Positions 38,201 through 50,360 of a stretch of DNA of 64,000 nucleotides are shown here, one piece after another (within the stretch, counting starts at the first letter, position 1; each line of letters opens with the position of its first letter). The notes under the pieces were generated by a model that saw only the letters and a program-made list of their open reading frames with translations, was not told where the DNA came from and ran no database searches. The stretch comes from Gordius sp. MW1. Lineage: Eukaryota; Nematomorpha; Gordioida; Gordea; Gordiidae. The DNA is taken from contig OZ038528.1 of NCBI GenBank assembly GCA_964036665.1, positions 9,058,501 through 9,122,500 of the forward strand, read 5' to 3'. The position numbers and the translations under genes are program-made.

Positions 38201-40404
38201 TTTCGATTCTATGTGAAAGAGCATGAAAAAATATATAAAAGTAAGCCAATTTGAGAATCCTATTATCCTCGATTTACTTCCGAAAAAGGTTTTAAGCTGC
38301 CATAACTATTCATTTTGACAAAAGACAACATTTTATTTTTGCGATTAGTTTGTTGTATCGCAACGTGAGTGCTTAATTTTTGAAAATGGCTCTATGGGAT
38401 CATGATTTCAAAGTAATACTTTTCAGATTCTGATAAATTTTTACTTGGGATCATAGAAACCACGTCTGAAAACGAGAACTTTCATCGGATGCATACGGTT
38501 GAAAGAAAAATATGTGAAAAATTTTGAGGTAAAAATATTAATTTTTTCCTATTCTATGTGAAAGAGCATGAAAAAATATATATAAGTAAGCCAATTTGAG
38601 AATCCTATTATCCTCGATATACTTCCGAAAAGAGGTTTTAAGCTGCCAGAACTATCATTTTTACAAAAGACAACGTTTTATTGTTGCGATTAGTTTTGTT
38701 GTATCGCAACGTGAGTGCTTAATTTTTCAAAAATGCAGTATGCGATCATGATTTTAAAGTAATAGTTTTCTGATTCTGATAAATTTTTACTTTTTATCAT
38801 CAAAACCACGTCTGAAAACGACAACTTTCATCGGATGCATACGGTTGAAAGAAAAATATGTGAAAAATTTTGAGGTAAAAATATTTATTTTTTTCGATTC
38901 TATGTGAAAGAGCATGAAAAAATATATAAAAGTAAGAAAATTTGAGAATCCTATTATCCTCGATTTACTTCCGAGAACTGTTCATTTTGACAAAATACAA
39001 CGTTTTATTGTTGCGATTAGTTTGTTGTATCGCAACGTGAGTGCTTAATTTTTGAAAATGGCTCTATGCGATCATGATTTCAAAGTAATAGTTTTCAGAT
39101 TCTGATAAATTTTACTTGGGATCATAGAAACCACGTCTGAAAACGACAACTTTCATCGGATGCATACGGTTGAAAGAAAAATATGTAAAAAATTTTGTGG
39201 TAAAAATATTTATTTTTTTCGATTCTATGTGAAAGAGCATGAAAAAATGTATATAAGTAAGCTAATTTGAGAATCCTATTATCCTCGATTGACTTCCGAA
39301 AAGAGGTTTTAAGCTGCCAGAACTATTCATTTTGACAAAAGACAACGTTTTATTGTTGCGATTAGTTTGTTGTATCGCAACATGAGTGCTTAATTTTTGA
39401 AAATGGCTCTATGCGATCATGATTTCAAAGTAATAGTTTTTAGATTCTGATAAATTTTTACTTGGGATCATAGAAACCACGTCTGAAAACGAGAACTTTC
39501 ATCGGATGCATACGGTTGAAAGAAAAATATGTGAAAAATTTTGAGGTAAAAAAATTTATTTTTTTTTGATTCAATGTGAAAGAGCATGAAAAAATATATA
39601 AAAGTAAGCACATTTGAGATCCTATTATCCTCGATTGACTTCCGATAAGAGGTTTTAAGCTGCGAGAACTATCATTTTGACAAAAGACAACGTTTTATTG
39701 TTGCGATTAGTTTGTTGTATCGCAACGTGAGTGCTTAATTTTTGAAAATGGCTCTATGCGATCATGATTTCAAAGTAATAGTTTTCAGATTCTGATAAAT
39801 TTTTACTTAGGATCATAAAAACCACGTCTGAAAACGACAACTTTCATCGGATGCATAGGGTTGAAAGAAAAATATGTAAAAAATTTTGTGGTAAAAATAT
39901 TTATTTTTTTCGATTCTATGTGAAAGAGCATGAAAAAATGTATATAAGTAAGCTAATTTGAGAATCCTATTATCCTCGATTGACTTCCGAAAAGAGGTTT
40001 TAAGCTGCCAGAACTATTCATTTTGACAAAAGACAACGTTTTATTGTTGCGATTAGTTTGTTGTATCGCAACATGAGTGCTTAATTTTTGAAAATGGCTC
40101 TATGCGATCATGATTTCAAAGTAATAGTTTTTAGATTCTGATAAATTTTTACTTGGGATCATAGAAACCACGACTGAAAACGACAACTTTCATCGGATGC
40201 ATACGGTTGAAAGAAAAATATGTGAAAAATTTTGAGGTAAAAATATTTATTTTTTTCGATTCTATGTGAAAGAGCATGAAAAAATATATAAAAGTAAGCC
40301 AATTTGAGAATCCTATTATCCTCGATTTACTTCCGAAAAGAGGTTTTAAGCTGCCAGAACTATTCATTTTGACAAAAGACAACGTTTTATTGTTGCGATT
40401 AGTT
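35251..40404 (+). repeat. Superunit 1, 5,154 bp, about 15 monomers
   Basis: It starts at TGTTGCTCCGCAAC and ends at the next copy of that marker. The order of rare marks is: CACCTTCTG with CATCACATCC; GATTACTTTGTTG; GTTTTTGGATTC; TTGAGCATCC; CAGAACTATAATTTTTAC; TTTTTTACGATTC; CGACAATCATCGG, which is 3 bp short; TTTTTCATAAATGCAC; AAAGCCACGTCTGAG; GAGTGTTTAA; CAAATTAATAG; GCTGCCATAAC with CAACATTTTATTTTTGCG; ATATTAATTTTTTCC; ATGCAGTATGCG; the 20-bp-deleted monomer at 38971; GTAAGCTAATTTG; and CACGACTGAAAACG. It has one monomer fewer than superunit 2, at about 38.0 kb. Confidence 0.85.
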
Positions 40405-43400
40405 TGTTGCTCCGCAACGTGAGTGCTTAATTTTTGAAAACTGCTCTATGCGATTATGATTTTAAAGTAATAGTTTTCTGATTCTGATAAATTTTTACTT
40501 TTTATCATCGAAACCACCTTCTGAAAACGACAACTTTCATCACATGCATACGGTTGAAAGAAAAATATGTGAAAAATTTTGAGGTAAAAATATTTATTTT
40601 TTTTGATTCTATGTGAAAGAGCATGAAAAAATATATAAAAGTAAGCACATTTGAGAATCCTATTATCCTCGATTGACTTCCGATAAGAGGTTTTAAGCTG
40701 CGAGAACTATCATTTTGACAAAAGACAACGTTTTATTGTTGCGATTACTTTGTTGTATCGCAACGTGAGTGCTTAATTTTTGAAAATTACTCTATGCGAT
40801 CATGATTTCAAAGTAATAGTTTTTGGATTCTGATAAATTTTTACTTTTTATCATCGAAACCACGTCTGAAAACGACAACTTTCATCGGATGCATACGGTT
40901 GAAAGAAAAATATGTGAAAAATTTTGAGTAAAAATATTTATTTTTTTCGATTCTATGTGAAAAAGCATGAAAAAATATATATAAGTAAGCCAATTTGAGC
41001 ATCCTATTATCCTCGATTTACTTCCGAAAAGAGGTTTTAAGCTGCCAGAACTATCATTTTGACAAAAGACAACGTTTTATTGTTGCGATTAGTTTATTGT
41101 ATCGCAACGTGAGTGCTTAATTTTTGAAAATTACTCTATGCGATCATGATTTCAAAGTAATAGTTTTTAGATTCTGATAAATTTTTACTTTTTATCATCG
41201 AAACCACGTCTGAAAACGACAACTTTCATCGGATGCATACGGTTGAAAAAAAAATATGTGAAAAATTTTGAGGTAAAAATATTTATTTTTTTCGATTTTA
41301 TGTGAAAGAGCATGAAAAAATATATATAAGTAAGCCAATTTGAGAATCCTATTATCCTCGATTTACTTCCGAAAAGAGGTTTTAAGCTGCCAGAACTATA
41401 ATTTTTACAAAAGACAACGTTTTATTGTTGCGATTAGTTTGTTGTATCGCAACGTGAGTGCTTAATTTTTGAAAATGGCTCTATGCGATCATGATTTCAA
41501 AGTAATAGTTTTCAGATTCTGGTAAATTTTTACTTGGGATCATAGAAACCACGTCTGAAAACGACAACTTTCATCGGATGCATACGGTTGAAAAAAAAAT
41601 ATGTGAAAAATTTTGAGGTAAAAATATTTATTTTTTACGATTCTATGTGAAAGAGCATAAAAAAATATATATAAGTAAGCCAATTTGAGAATCCTATTAT
41701 CCTCGATTTACTTCCGAAAAGAGGTTTTTAGCTGCGAGAACTATCATTTTGACAAAAGACAACGTTTTATTGTTGCGATTAGTTTGTTGTATCGCAACGT
41801 GAGTGCTTAATTTTTGAAAATTACTCTATGCGATCATGATTTCAAATTAATAGTTTTTAGATTCTGATAAATTTTTACTTTTTATCATCGAAACCACGTC
41901 TGAAAACGACAATCATCGGATGCATACGGTTGAAAGAAAAATATGTGAAAATTTTGAGGTAAAATAATTTATTTTTTTCGATTCTGTGTGAAAGAGCATG
42001 AAAAAATATATATAAGTAAGCCAATTTGAGAATCCTATTATCCTCGATTTACTTCCGAAAAGAGGTTTTAAGCTGCCAGAACTATCATTTTTACAAAAGA
42101 CAACGTTTTATTGTTGCGATTAGTTTGTTGTATCGCAACGTGAGTGCTTAATTTTTCATAAATGCACTATGCGATCATGATTTTAAAGTAATAGTTTTCT
42201 GATTCTGATAAATTTTTACTTTTTATCATCAAAGCCACGTCTGAGAACCACAAATTTCATCGGATGCATACGGTTGAAAGAAAAATATGTGAAAAATTTT
42301 GAGGTAAAAATATTTATTTTTTTCGATTCTATGTGAAAGAGCATGAAAAAATGTATATAAGTAAGCCAATTTGAGAATCCTATTAACCTCGATTTACTTC
42401 CGAAAAGAGGTTTTAAGCTGCGAGAACTATCATTTTGACAAAAGACAAAATTTTATTGTTGCGATTAGTTTGTTGTATCGCAACGTGAGTGCTTAATTTT
42501 TGAAAATGGCTCTATGCGATCATGATTTCAAAGTAATAGTTTTCAGATTCTGATAAATTTTTACTTGGGATCATAGAAACCACGTCTGAACACGACAACT
42601 TTCATCGGATGCATAGGGTTGAAAGAAAAATATGTGAAAAATTTTGTGGTAAAAATATTTATTTTTTTTGATTCTATGTGAAAGAGCATGAAAAAATATA
42701 TATAAGTAAGCCAATTTGAGAATCCTATTATCCTCGATTTACTTCCGAAAAGAGGTTTTTAGCTGCGAGAACTATCATTTTGACAAAAGACAACGTTTTA
42801 TTGTTGCGATTAGTTTGTTGTATCGCAACGTGAGTGTTTAATTTTTGAAAATGGCTCTATGCGATCATGATTTCAAAGTAATAGTTTTTAGATTCTGATA
42901 AATTTTTACTTTTTATCATCGAAACCACGTCTGAAAACGACAACTTTCATCGGATGCATACGGTTGAAAGAAAAATATGTGAAAAATTTTGAGGTAAAAA
43001 TATTTATTTTTTTCGATTCTATGTGAAAGAGCATGAAAAAATATATATAAGTAAGCCAATTTGAGAATCCTATTATCCTCGATTTACTTCCGAAAAGAGG
43101 TTTTTAGCTGCGAGAACTATCATTTTGACAAAAGACAACGTTTTATTGTTGCGATTAGTTTGTTGTATCGCAACGTGAGTGCTTAATTTTTGAAAATGGC
43201 TCTATGCGATCATGATTTCAAATTAATAGTTTTTAGATTCTGATAAATTTTTACTTGGGATCATAGAAACCACGTCTGAAAACGACAACTTTCATCGGAT
43301 GAATACGGTTCAAAGAAAAATATGTGAAAAATTTTGTGGTAAAAATATTTATTTTTTTCGATTCTATGTGAAAGAGCATGAAAAAATATATAAAAGTAAG

Positions 43401-45904
43401 CCAATTTGAGAATCCTATTATCCTCGATTTACTTCCGAAAAGAGGTTTTTAGCTGCGAGAACTATCATTTTGACAAAAGACAACGTTTTATTGTTGCGAT
43501 TAGTTTGTTGTATCGCAACGTGAGTGCTTAATTTTTGAAAATGGCTCTATGCGATCATGATTTCAAATTAATAGTTTTTAGATTCTGATAAATTTTTACT
43601 TGGGATCATAGAAACCACGTATGAAAACGACAACTTTCATCGGATGAATACGGTTCAAAGAAAAATATGTGAAAAATTTTGTGGTAAAAATATTTATTTT
43701 TTTCGATTCTATGTTAAAGAGCATGAAAAAATATATAAAAGTAAGCCAATTTGAGAATCCTATTATCCTCGATTTACTTCCGAAAAAGGTTTTAAGCTGC
43801 CATAACTATTCATTTTGACAAAAGACAACATTTTATTTTTGCGATTAGTTTGTTGTATCGCAACGTGAGTGCTTAATTTTTGAAAATGGCTCTATGGGAT
43901 CATGATTTCAAAGTAATACTTTTCAGATTCTGATAAATTTTTACTTGGGATCATAGAAACCACGTCTGAAAACGAGAACTTTCATCGGATGCATACGGTT
44001 GAAAGAAAAATATGTGAAAAATTTTGAGGTAAAAATATTAATTTTTTCCTATTCTATGTAAAAGAGCATGAAAAAATATATATAAGTAAGCCAATTTGAG
44101 AATCCTATTATCCTCGATATACTTCCGAAAAGAGGTTTTAAGCTGCCAGAACTATCATTTTTACAAAAGACAACGTTTTATTGTTGCGATTAGTTTTGTT
44201 GTATCGCAACGTGAGTGCTTAATTTTTCAAAAATGCAGTATGCGATCATGATTTTAAAGTAATAGTTTTCTGATTCTGATAAATTTTTACTTTTTATCAT
44301 CAAAACCACGTCTGAAAACGACAACTTTCATCGGATGCATACGGTTGAAAGAAAAATATGTGAAAAATTTTGAGGTAAAAATATTTATTTTTTTCGATTC
44401 TATGTGAAAGAGCATGAAAAAATATATAAAAGTAAGAAAATTTGAGAATCCTATTATCCTCGATTTACTTCCGAGAACTGTTCATTTTGACAAAATACAA
44501 CGTTTTATTGTTGCGATTAGTTTGTTGTATCGCAACGTGAGTGCTTAATTTTTGAAAATGGCTCTATGCGATCATGATTTCAAAGTAATAGTTTTCAGAT
44601 TCTGATAAATTTTACTTGGGATCATAGAAACCACGTCTGAAAACGACAACTTTCATCGGATGCATACGGTTGAAAGAAAAATATGTAAAAAATTTTGTGG
44701 TAAAAATATTTATTTTTTTCGATTCTATGTGAAAGAGCATGAAAAAATGTATATAAGTAAGCTAATTTGAGAATCCTATTATCCTCGATTGACTTCCGAA
44801 AAGAGGTTTTAAGCTGCCAGAACTATTCATTTTGACAAAAGACAACGTTTTATTGTTGCGATTAGTTTGTTGTATCGCAACATGAGTGCTTAATTTTTGA
44901 AAATGGCTCTATGCGATCATGATTTCAAAGTAATAGTTTTTAGATTCTGATAAATTTTTACTTGGGATCATAGAAACCACGTCTGAAAACGAGAACTTTC
45001 ATCGGATGCATACGGTTGAAAGAAAAATATGTGAAAAATTTTGAGGTAAAAAAATTTATTTTTTTTTGATTCAATGTGAAAGAGCATGAAAAAATATATA
45101 AAAGTAAGCACATTTGAGATCCTATTATCCTCGATTGACTTCCGATAAGAGGTTTTAAGCTGCGAGAACTATCATTTTGACAAAAGACAACGTTTTATTG
45201 TTGCGATTAGTTTGTTGTATCGCAACGTGAGTGCTTAATTTTTGAAAATGGCTCTATGCGATCATGATTTCAAAGTAATAGTTTTCAGATTCTGATAAAT
45301 TTTTACTTAGGATCATAAAAACCACGTCTGAAAACGACAACTTTCATCGGATGCATAGGGTTGAAAGAAAAATATGTAAAAAATTTTGTGGTAAAAATAT
45401 TTATTTTTTTCGATTCTATGTGAAAGAGCATGAAAAAATGTATATAAGTAAGCTAATTTGAGAATCCTATTATCCTCGATTGACTTCCGAAAAGAGGTTT
45501 TAAGCTGCCAGAACTATTCATTTTGACAAAAGACAACGTTTTATTGTTGCGATTAGTTTGTTGTATCGCAACATGAGTGCTTAATTTTTGAAAATGGCTC
45601 TATGCGATCATGATTTCAAAGTAATAGTTTTTAGATTCTGATAAATTTTTACTTGGGATCATAGAAACCACGACTGAAAACGACAACTTTCATCGGATGC
45701 ATACGGTTGAAAGAAAAATATGTGAAAAATTTTGAGGTAAAAATATTTATTTTTTTCGATTCTATGTGAAAGAGCATGAAAAAATATATAAAAGTAAGCC
45801 AATTTGAGAATCCTATTATCCTCGATTTACTTCCGAAAAGAGGTTTTAAGCTGCCAGAACTATTCATTTTGACAAAAGACAACGTTTTATTGTTGCGATT
45901 AGTT
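40405..45904 (+). repeat. Superunit 2, 5,500 bp, 16 monomers
   Basis: It has the same ordered marks as superunit 1, including the deleted monomer (44471) and the CGACAATCATCGG monomer (about 41,906). It gains one monomer at about 43.16-43.50 kb, a repeat of the CAAATTAATAG type, one copy with CACGTCTGAAAACG and one with CACGTATGAAAACG. New private changes shared only with superunit 3 include GATTCTGGTAAATTT (41,516 and 47,016), TTCTGTGTGAAAG (41,983) and GAACCACAAATTTC (42,246), so units 2 and 3 are closer to each other than to unit 1. Confidence 0.85.
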
Positions 45905-48900
45905 TGTTGCTCCGCAACGTGAGTGCTTAATTTTTGAAAACTGCTCTATGCGATTATGATTTTAAAGTAATAGTTTTCTGATTCTGATAAATTTTTACTT
46001 TTTATCATCGAAACCACCTTCTGAAAACGACAACTTTCATCACATGCATACGGTTGAAAGAAAAATATGTGAAAAATTTTGAGGTAAAAATATTTATTTT
46101 TTTTGATTCTATGTGAAAGAGCATGAAAAAATATATAAAAGTAAGCACATTTGAGAATCCTATTATCCTCGATTGACTTCCGATAAGAGGTTTTAAGCTG
46201 CGAGAACTATCATTTTGACAAAAGACAACGTTTTATTGTTGCGATTACTTTGTTGTATCGCAACGTGAGTGCTTAATTTTTGAAAATTACTCTATGCGAT
46301 CATGATTTCAAAGTAATAGTTTTTGGATTCTGATAAATTTTTACTTTTTATCATCGAAACCACGTCTGAAAACGACAACTTTCATCGGATGCATACGGTT
46401 GAAAGAAAAATATGTGAAAAATTTTGAGTAAAAATATTTATTTTTTTCGATTCTATGTGAAAAAGCATGAAAAAATATATATAAGTAAGCCAATTTGAGC
46501 ATCCTATTATCCTCGATTTACTTCCGAAAAGAGGTTTTAAGCTGCCAGAACTATTATTTTGACAAAAGACAACGTTTTATTGTTGCGATTAGTTTATTGT
46601 ATCGCAACGTGAGTGCTTAATTTTTGAAAATTACTCTATGCGATCATGATTTCAAAGTAATAGTTTTTAGATTCTGATAAATTTTTACTTTTTATCATCG
46701 AAACCACGTCTGAAAACGACAACTTTCATCGGATGCATACGGTTGAAAAAAAAATATGTGAAAAATTTTGAGGTAAAAATATTTATTTTTTTCGATTTTA
46801 TGTGAAAGAGCATGAAAAAATATATATAAGTAAGCCAATTTGAGAATCCTATTATCCTCGATTTACTTCCGAAAAGAGGTTTTAAGCTGCCAGAACTATA
46901 ATTTTTACAAAAGACAACGTTTTATTGTTGCGATTAGTTTGTTGTATCGCAACGTGAGTGCTTAATTTTTGAAAATGGCTCTATGCGATCATGATTTCAA
47001 AGTAATAGTTTTCAGATTCTGGTAAATTTTTACTTGGGATCATAGAAACCACGTCTGAAAACGACAACTTTCATCGGATGCATACGGTTGAAAAAAAAAT
47101 ATGTGAAAAATTTTGAGGTAAAAATATTTATTTTTTACGATTCTATGTGAAAGAGCATAAAAAAATATATATAAGTAAGCCAATTTGAGAATCCTATTAT
47201 CCTCGATTTACTTCCGAAAAGAGGTTTTTAGCTGCGAGAACTATCATTTTGACAAAAGACAACGTTTTATTGTTGCGATTAGTTTGTTGTATCGCAACGT
47301 GAGTGCTTAATTTTTGAAAATTACTCTATGCGATCATGATTTCAAATTAATAGTTTTTGATTCTGATAAATTTTTACTTTTTATCATCGAAACCACGTCT
47401 GAAAACGACAATCATCGGATGCATACGGTTGAAAGAAAAATATGTGAAAATTTTGAGGTAAAATAATTTATTTTTTTCGATTCTGTGTGAAAGAGCATGA
47501 AAAAATATATATAAGTAAGCCAATTTGAGAATCCTATTATCCTCGATTTACTTCCGAAAAGAGGTTTTAAGCTGCCAGAACTATCATTTTTACAAAAGAC
47601 AACGTTTTATTGTTGCGATTAGTTTGTTGTATCGCAACGTGAGTGCTTAATTTTTCATAAATGCACTATGCGATCATGATTTTAAAGTAATAGTTTTCTG
47701 ATTCTGATAAATTTTTACTTTTTATCATCAAAGCCACGTCTGAGAACCACAAATTTCATCGGATGCATACGGTTGAAAGAAAAATATGTGAAAAATTTTG
47801 AGGTAAAAATATTTATTTTTTTCGATTCTATGTGAAAGAGCATGAAAAAATGTATATAAGTAAGCCAATTTGAGAATCCTATTAACCTCGATTTACTTCC
47901 GAAAAGAGGTTTTAAGCTGCGAGAACTATCATTTTGACAAAAGACAACGTTTTATTGTTGCGATTAGTTTGTTGTATCGCAACGTGAGTGCTTAATTTTT
48001 GAAAATGGCTCTATGCGATCATGATTTCAAAGTAATAGTTTTCAGATTCTGATAAATTTTTACTTGGGATCATAGAAACCACGTCTGAACACGACAACTT
48101 TCATCGGATGCATAGGGTTGAAAGAAAAATATGTGAAAAATTTTGTGGTAAAAATATTTATTTTTTTTGATTCTATGTGAAAGAGCATGAAAAAATATAT
48201 ATAAGTAAGCCAATTTGAGAATCCTATTATCCTCGATTTACTTCCGAAAAGAGGTTTTTAGCTGCGAGAACTATCATTTTGACAAAAGACAACGTTTTAT
48301 TGTTGCGATTAGTTTGTTGTATCGCAACGTGAGTGTTTAATTTTTGAAAATGGCTCTATGCGATCATGATTTCAAAGTAATAGTTTTTAGATTCTGATAA
48401 ATTTTTACTTGGGATCATAGAAACCACGTCTGAAAACGACAACTTTCATCGGATGAATACGGTTCAAAGAAAAATATGTGAAAAATTTTGTGGTAAAAAT
48501 ATTTATTTTTTTCGATTCTATGTGAAAGAGCATGAAAAAATATATAAAAGTAAGCCAATTTGAGAATCCTATTATCCTCGATTTACTTCCGAAAAAAGGT
48601 TTTAAGCTGCCATAACTATTCATTTTGACAAAAGACAACATTTTATTTTTGCGATTAGTTTGTTGTATCGAAACGTGAGTGCTTAATTTTTGAAAATGGC
48701 TCTATGGGATCATGATTTCAAAGTAATAGTTTTCAGATTCTGATAAATTTTACTTGGGATCATAGAAACCACGTCTGAAAACGAGAACTTTCATCGGATG
48801 CATACGGTTGAAAGAAAAATATGTGAAAAATTTTGAGGTAAAAATATTAATTTTTTCCTATTCTATGTGAAAGAGCATGAAAAAATATATATAAGTAAGC

Positions 48901-50160
48901 CAATTTGAGAATCCTATTATCCTCGATATACTTCCGAAAAGAGGTTTTAAGCTGCCAGAACTATCATTTTTACAAAAGACAACGTTTTATTGTTGCGATT
49001 AGTTTTGTTGTATCGCAACGTGAGTGCTTAATTTTTCAAAAATGCATCATGATTTTAAAGTAATAGTTTTCTGATTCTGATAAATTTTTACTTTTTATCA
49101 TCAAAACCACGTCTGAAAACGACAACTTTCATCGGATACATACGGTTGAAAGAAAAATATGTGAAAAATTTTGAGGTAAAAATATTTATTTTTTTCGATT
49201 CTATGTGAAAGAGCATGAAAAAATATATAAAAGTAAGAAAATTTGAGAATCCTATTATCCTCGATTGACTTCCGAAAAGAGGTTTTAAGCTGCCAGAACT
49301 ATTCATTTTGACAAAAGACAACGTTTTATTGTTGCGATTAGTTTGTTGTATCGCAACATGAGTGCTTAATTTTTGAAAATGGCTCTATGCGATCATGATT
49401 TCAAAGTAATAGTTTTTAGATTCTGATAAATTTTTACTTGGGATCATAGAAACCACGTCTGAAAACGAGAACTTTCATCGGATGCATACGGTTGAAAGAA
49501 AAATATGTGAAAAATTTTGAGGTAAAAAAATTTATTTTTTTTTGATTCAATGTGAAAGAGCATGAAAAAATATATAAAAGTAAGCACATTTGAGAATCCT
49601 ATTATCCTCGATTGACTTCCGATAAGAGGTTTTAAGCTGCGAGAACTATCATTTTGACAAAAGACAACGTTTTATTGTTGCGATTAGTTTGTTGTATCGC
49701 AACGTGAGTGCTTAATTTTTGAAAATGGCTCTATGCGATCATGATTTCAAAGTAATAGTTTTCAGATTCTGATAAATTTTTACTTAGGATCATAAAAACC
49801 ACGTCTGAAAACGACAACTTTCATCGGATGCATAGGGTTGAAAGAAAAATATGTAAAAAATTTTGTGGTAAAAATATTTATTTTTTTCGATTCTATGTGA
49901 AAGAGCATGAAAAAATGTATATAAGTAAGCTAATTTGAGAATCCTATTATCCTCGATTGACTTCCGAAAAGAGGTTTTAAGCTGCCAGAACTATTCATTT
50001 TGACAAAAGACAACGTTTTATTGTTGCGATTAGTTTGTTGTATCGCAACATGAGTGCTTAATTTTTGAAAATGGCTCTATGCGATCATGATTTCAAAGTA
50101 ATAGTTTTTAGATTCTGATAAATTTTTACTTGGGATCATAGAAACCACGACTGAAAACGA
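45905..50160 (+). repeat. Superunit 3, shortened, about 13 monomers
   Basis: It follows superunit 2 up to about 48.3 kb, then omits two CAAATTAATAG monomers and the 20-bp-deleted monomer. At about 49.2 kb a GTAAGAAAATTTG start continues directly as GATTGACTTCCGAAAAG, a recombinant join. CACGACTGAAAACG lies near 50,148 against 45,668 in unit 2, about 4,480 bp. After it GTAAGGCAATTTG begins a new series. Two small private losses are visible: TAGTTTTTGATTC near 47,353 and the 8-bp loss near 49,044. Confidence 0.82.
49036..49052 (+). other. 8-bp deletion in one monomer
   Basis: AAAATGCATCATGATTTT replaces the usual AAAATGCAGTATGCGATCATGATTTT form seen in sister copies near 38,732 and 44,230. It is unique to superunit 3. 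Confidence 0.8.
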
Positions 50161-50360
50161 CAACTTTCATCGGATGCATACGGTTGAAAGAAAAATATGT
50201 GAAAAATTTTGAGGTAAAAATATTTATTTTTTTCGATTCTATGTGAAAGAGCATGAAAAAATATATATAAGTAAGGCAATTTGAGAATCCTATTATCCTC
50301 GATTTACTTCCGAAAAGAGGTTTTTAGCTGCGAGAACTATCATTTTGACAAAAGACAACG

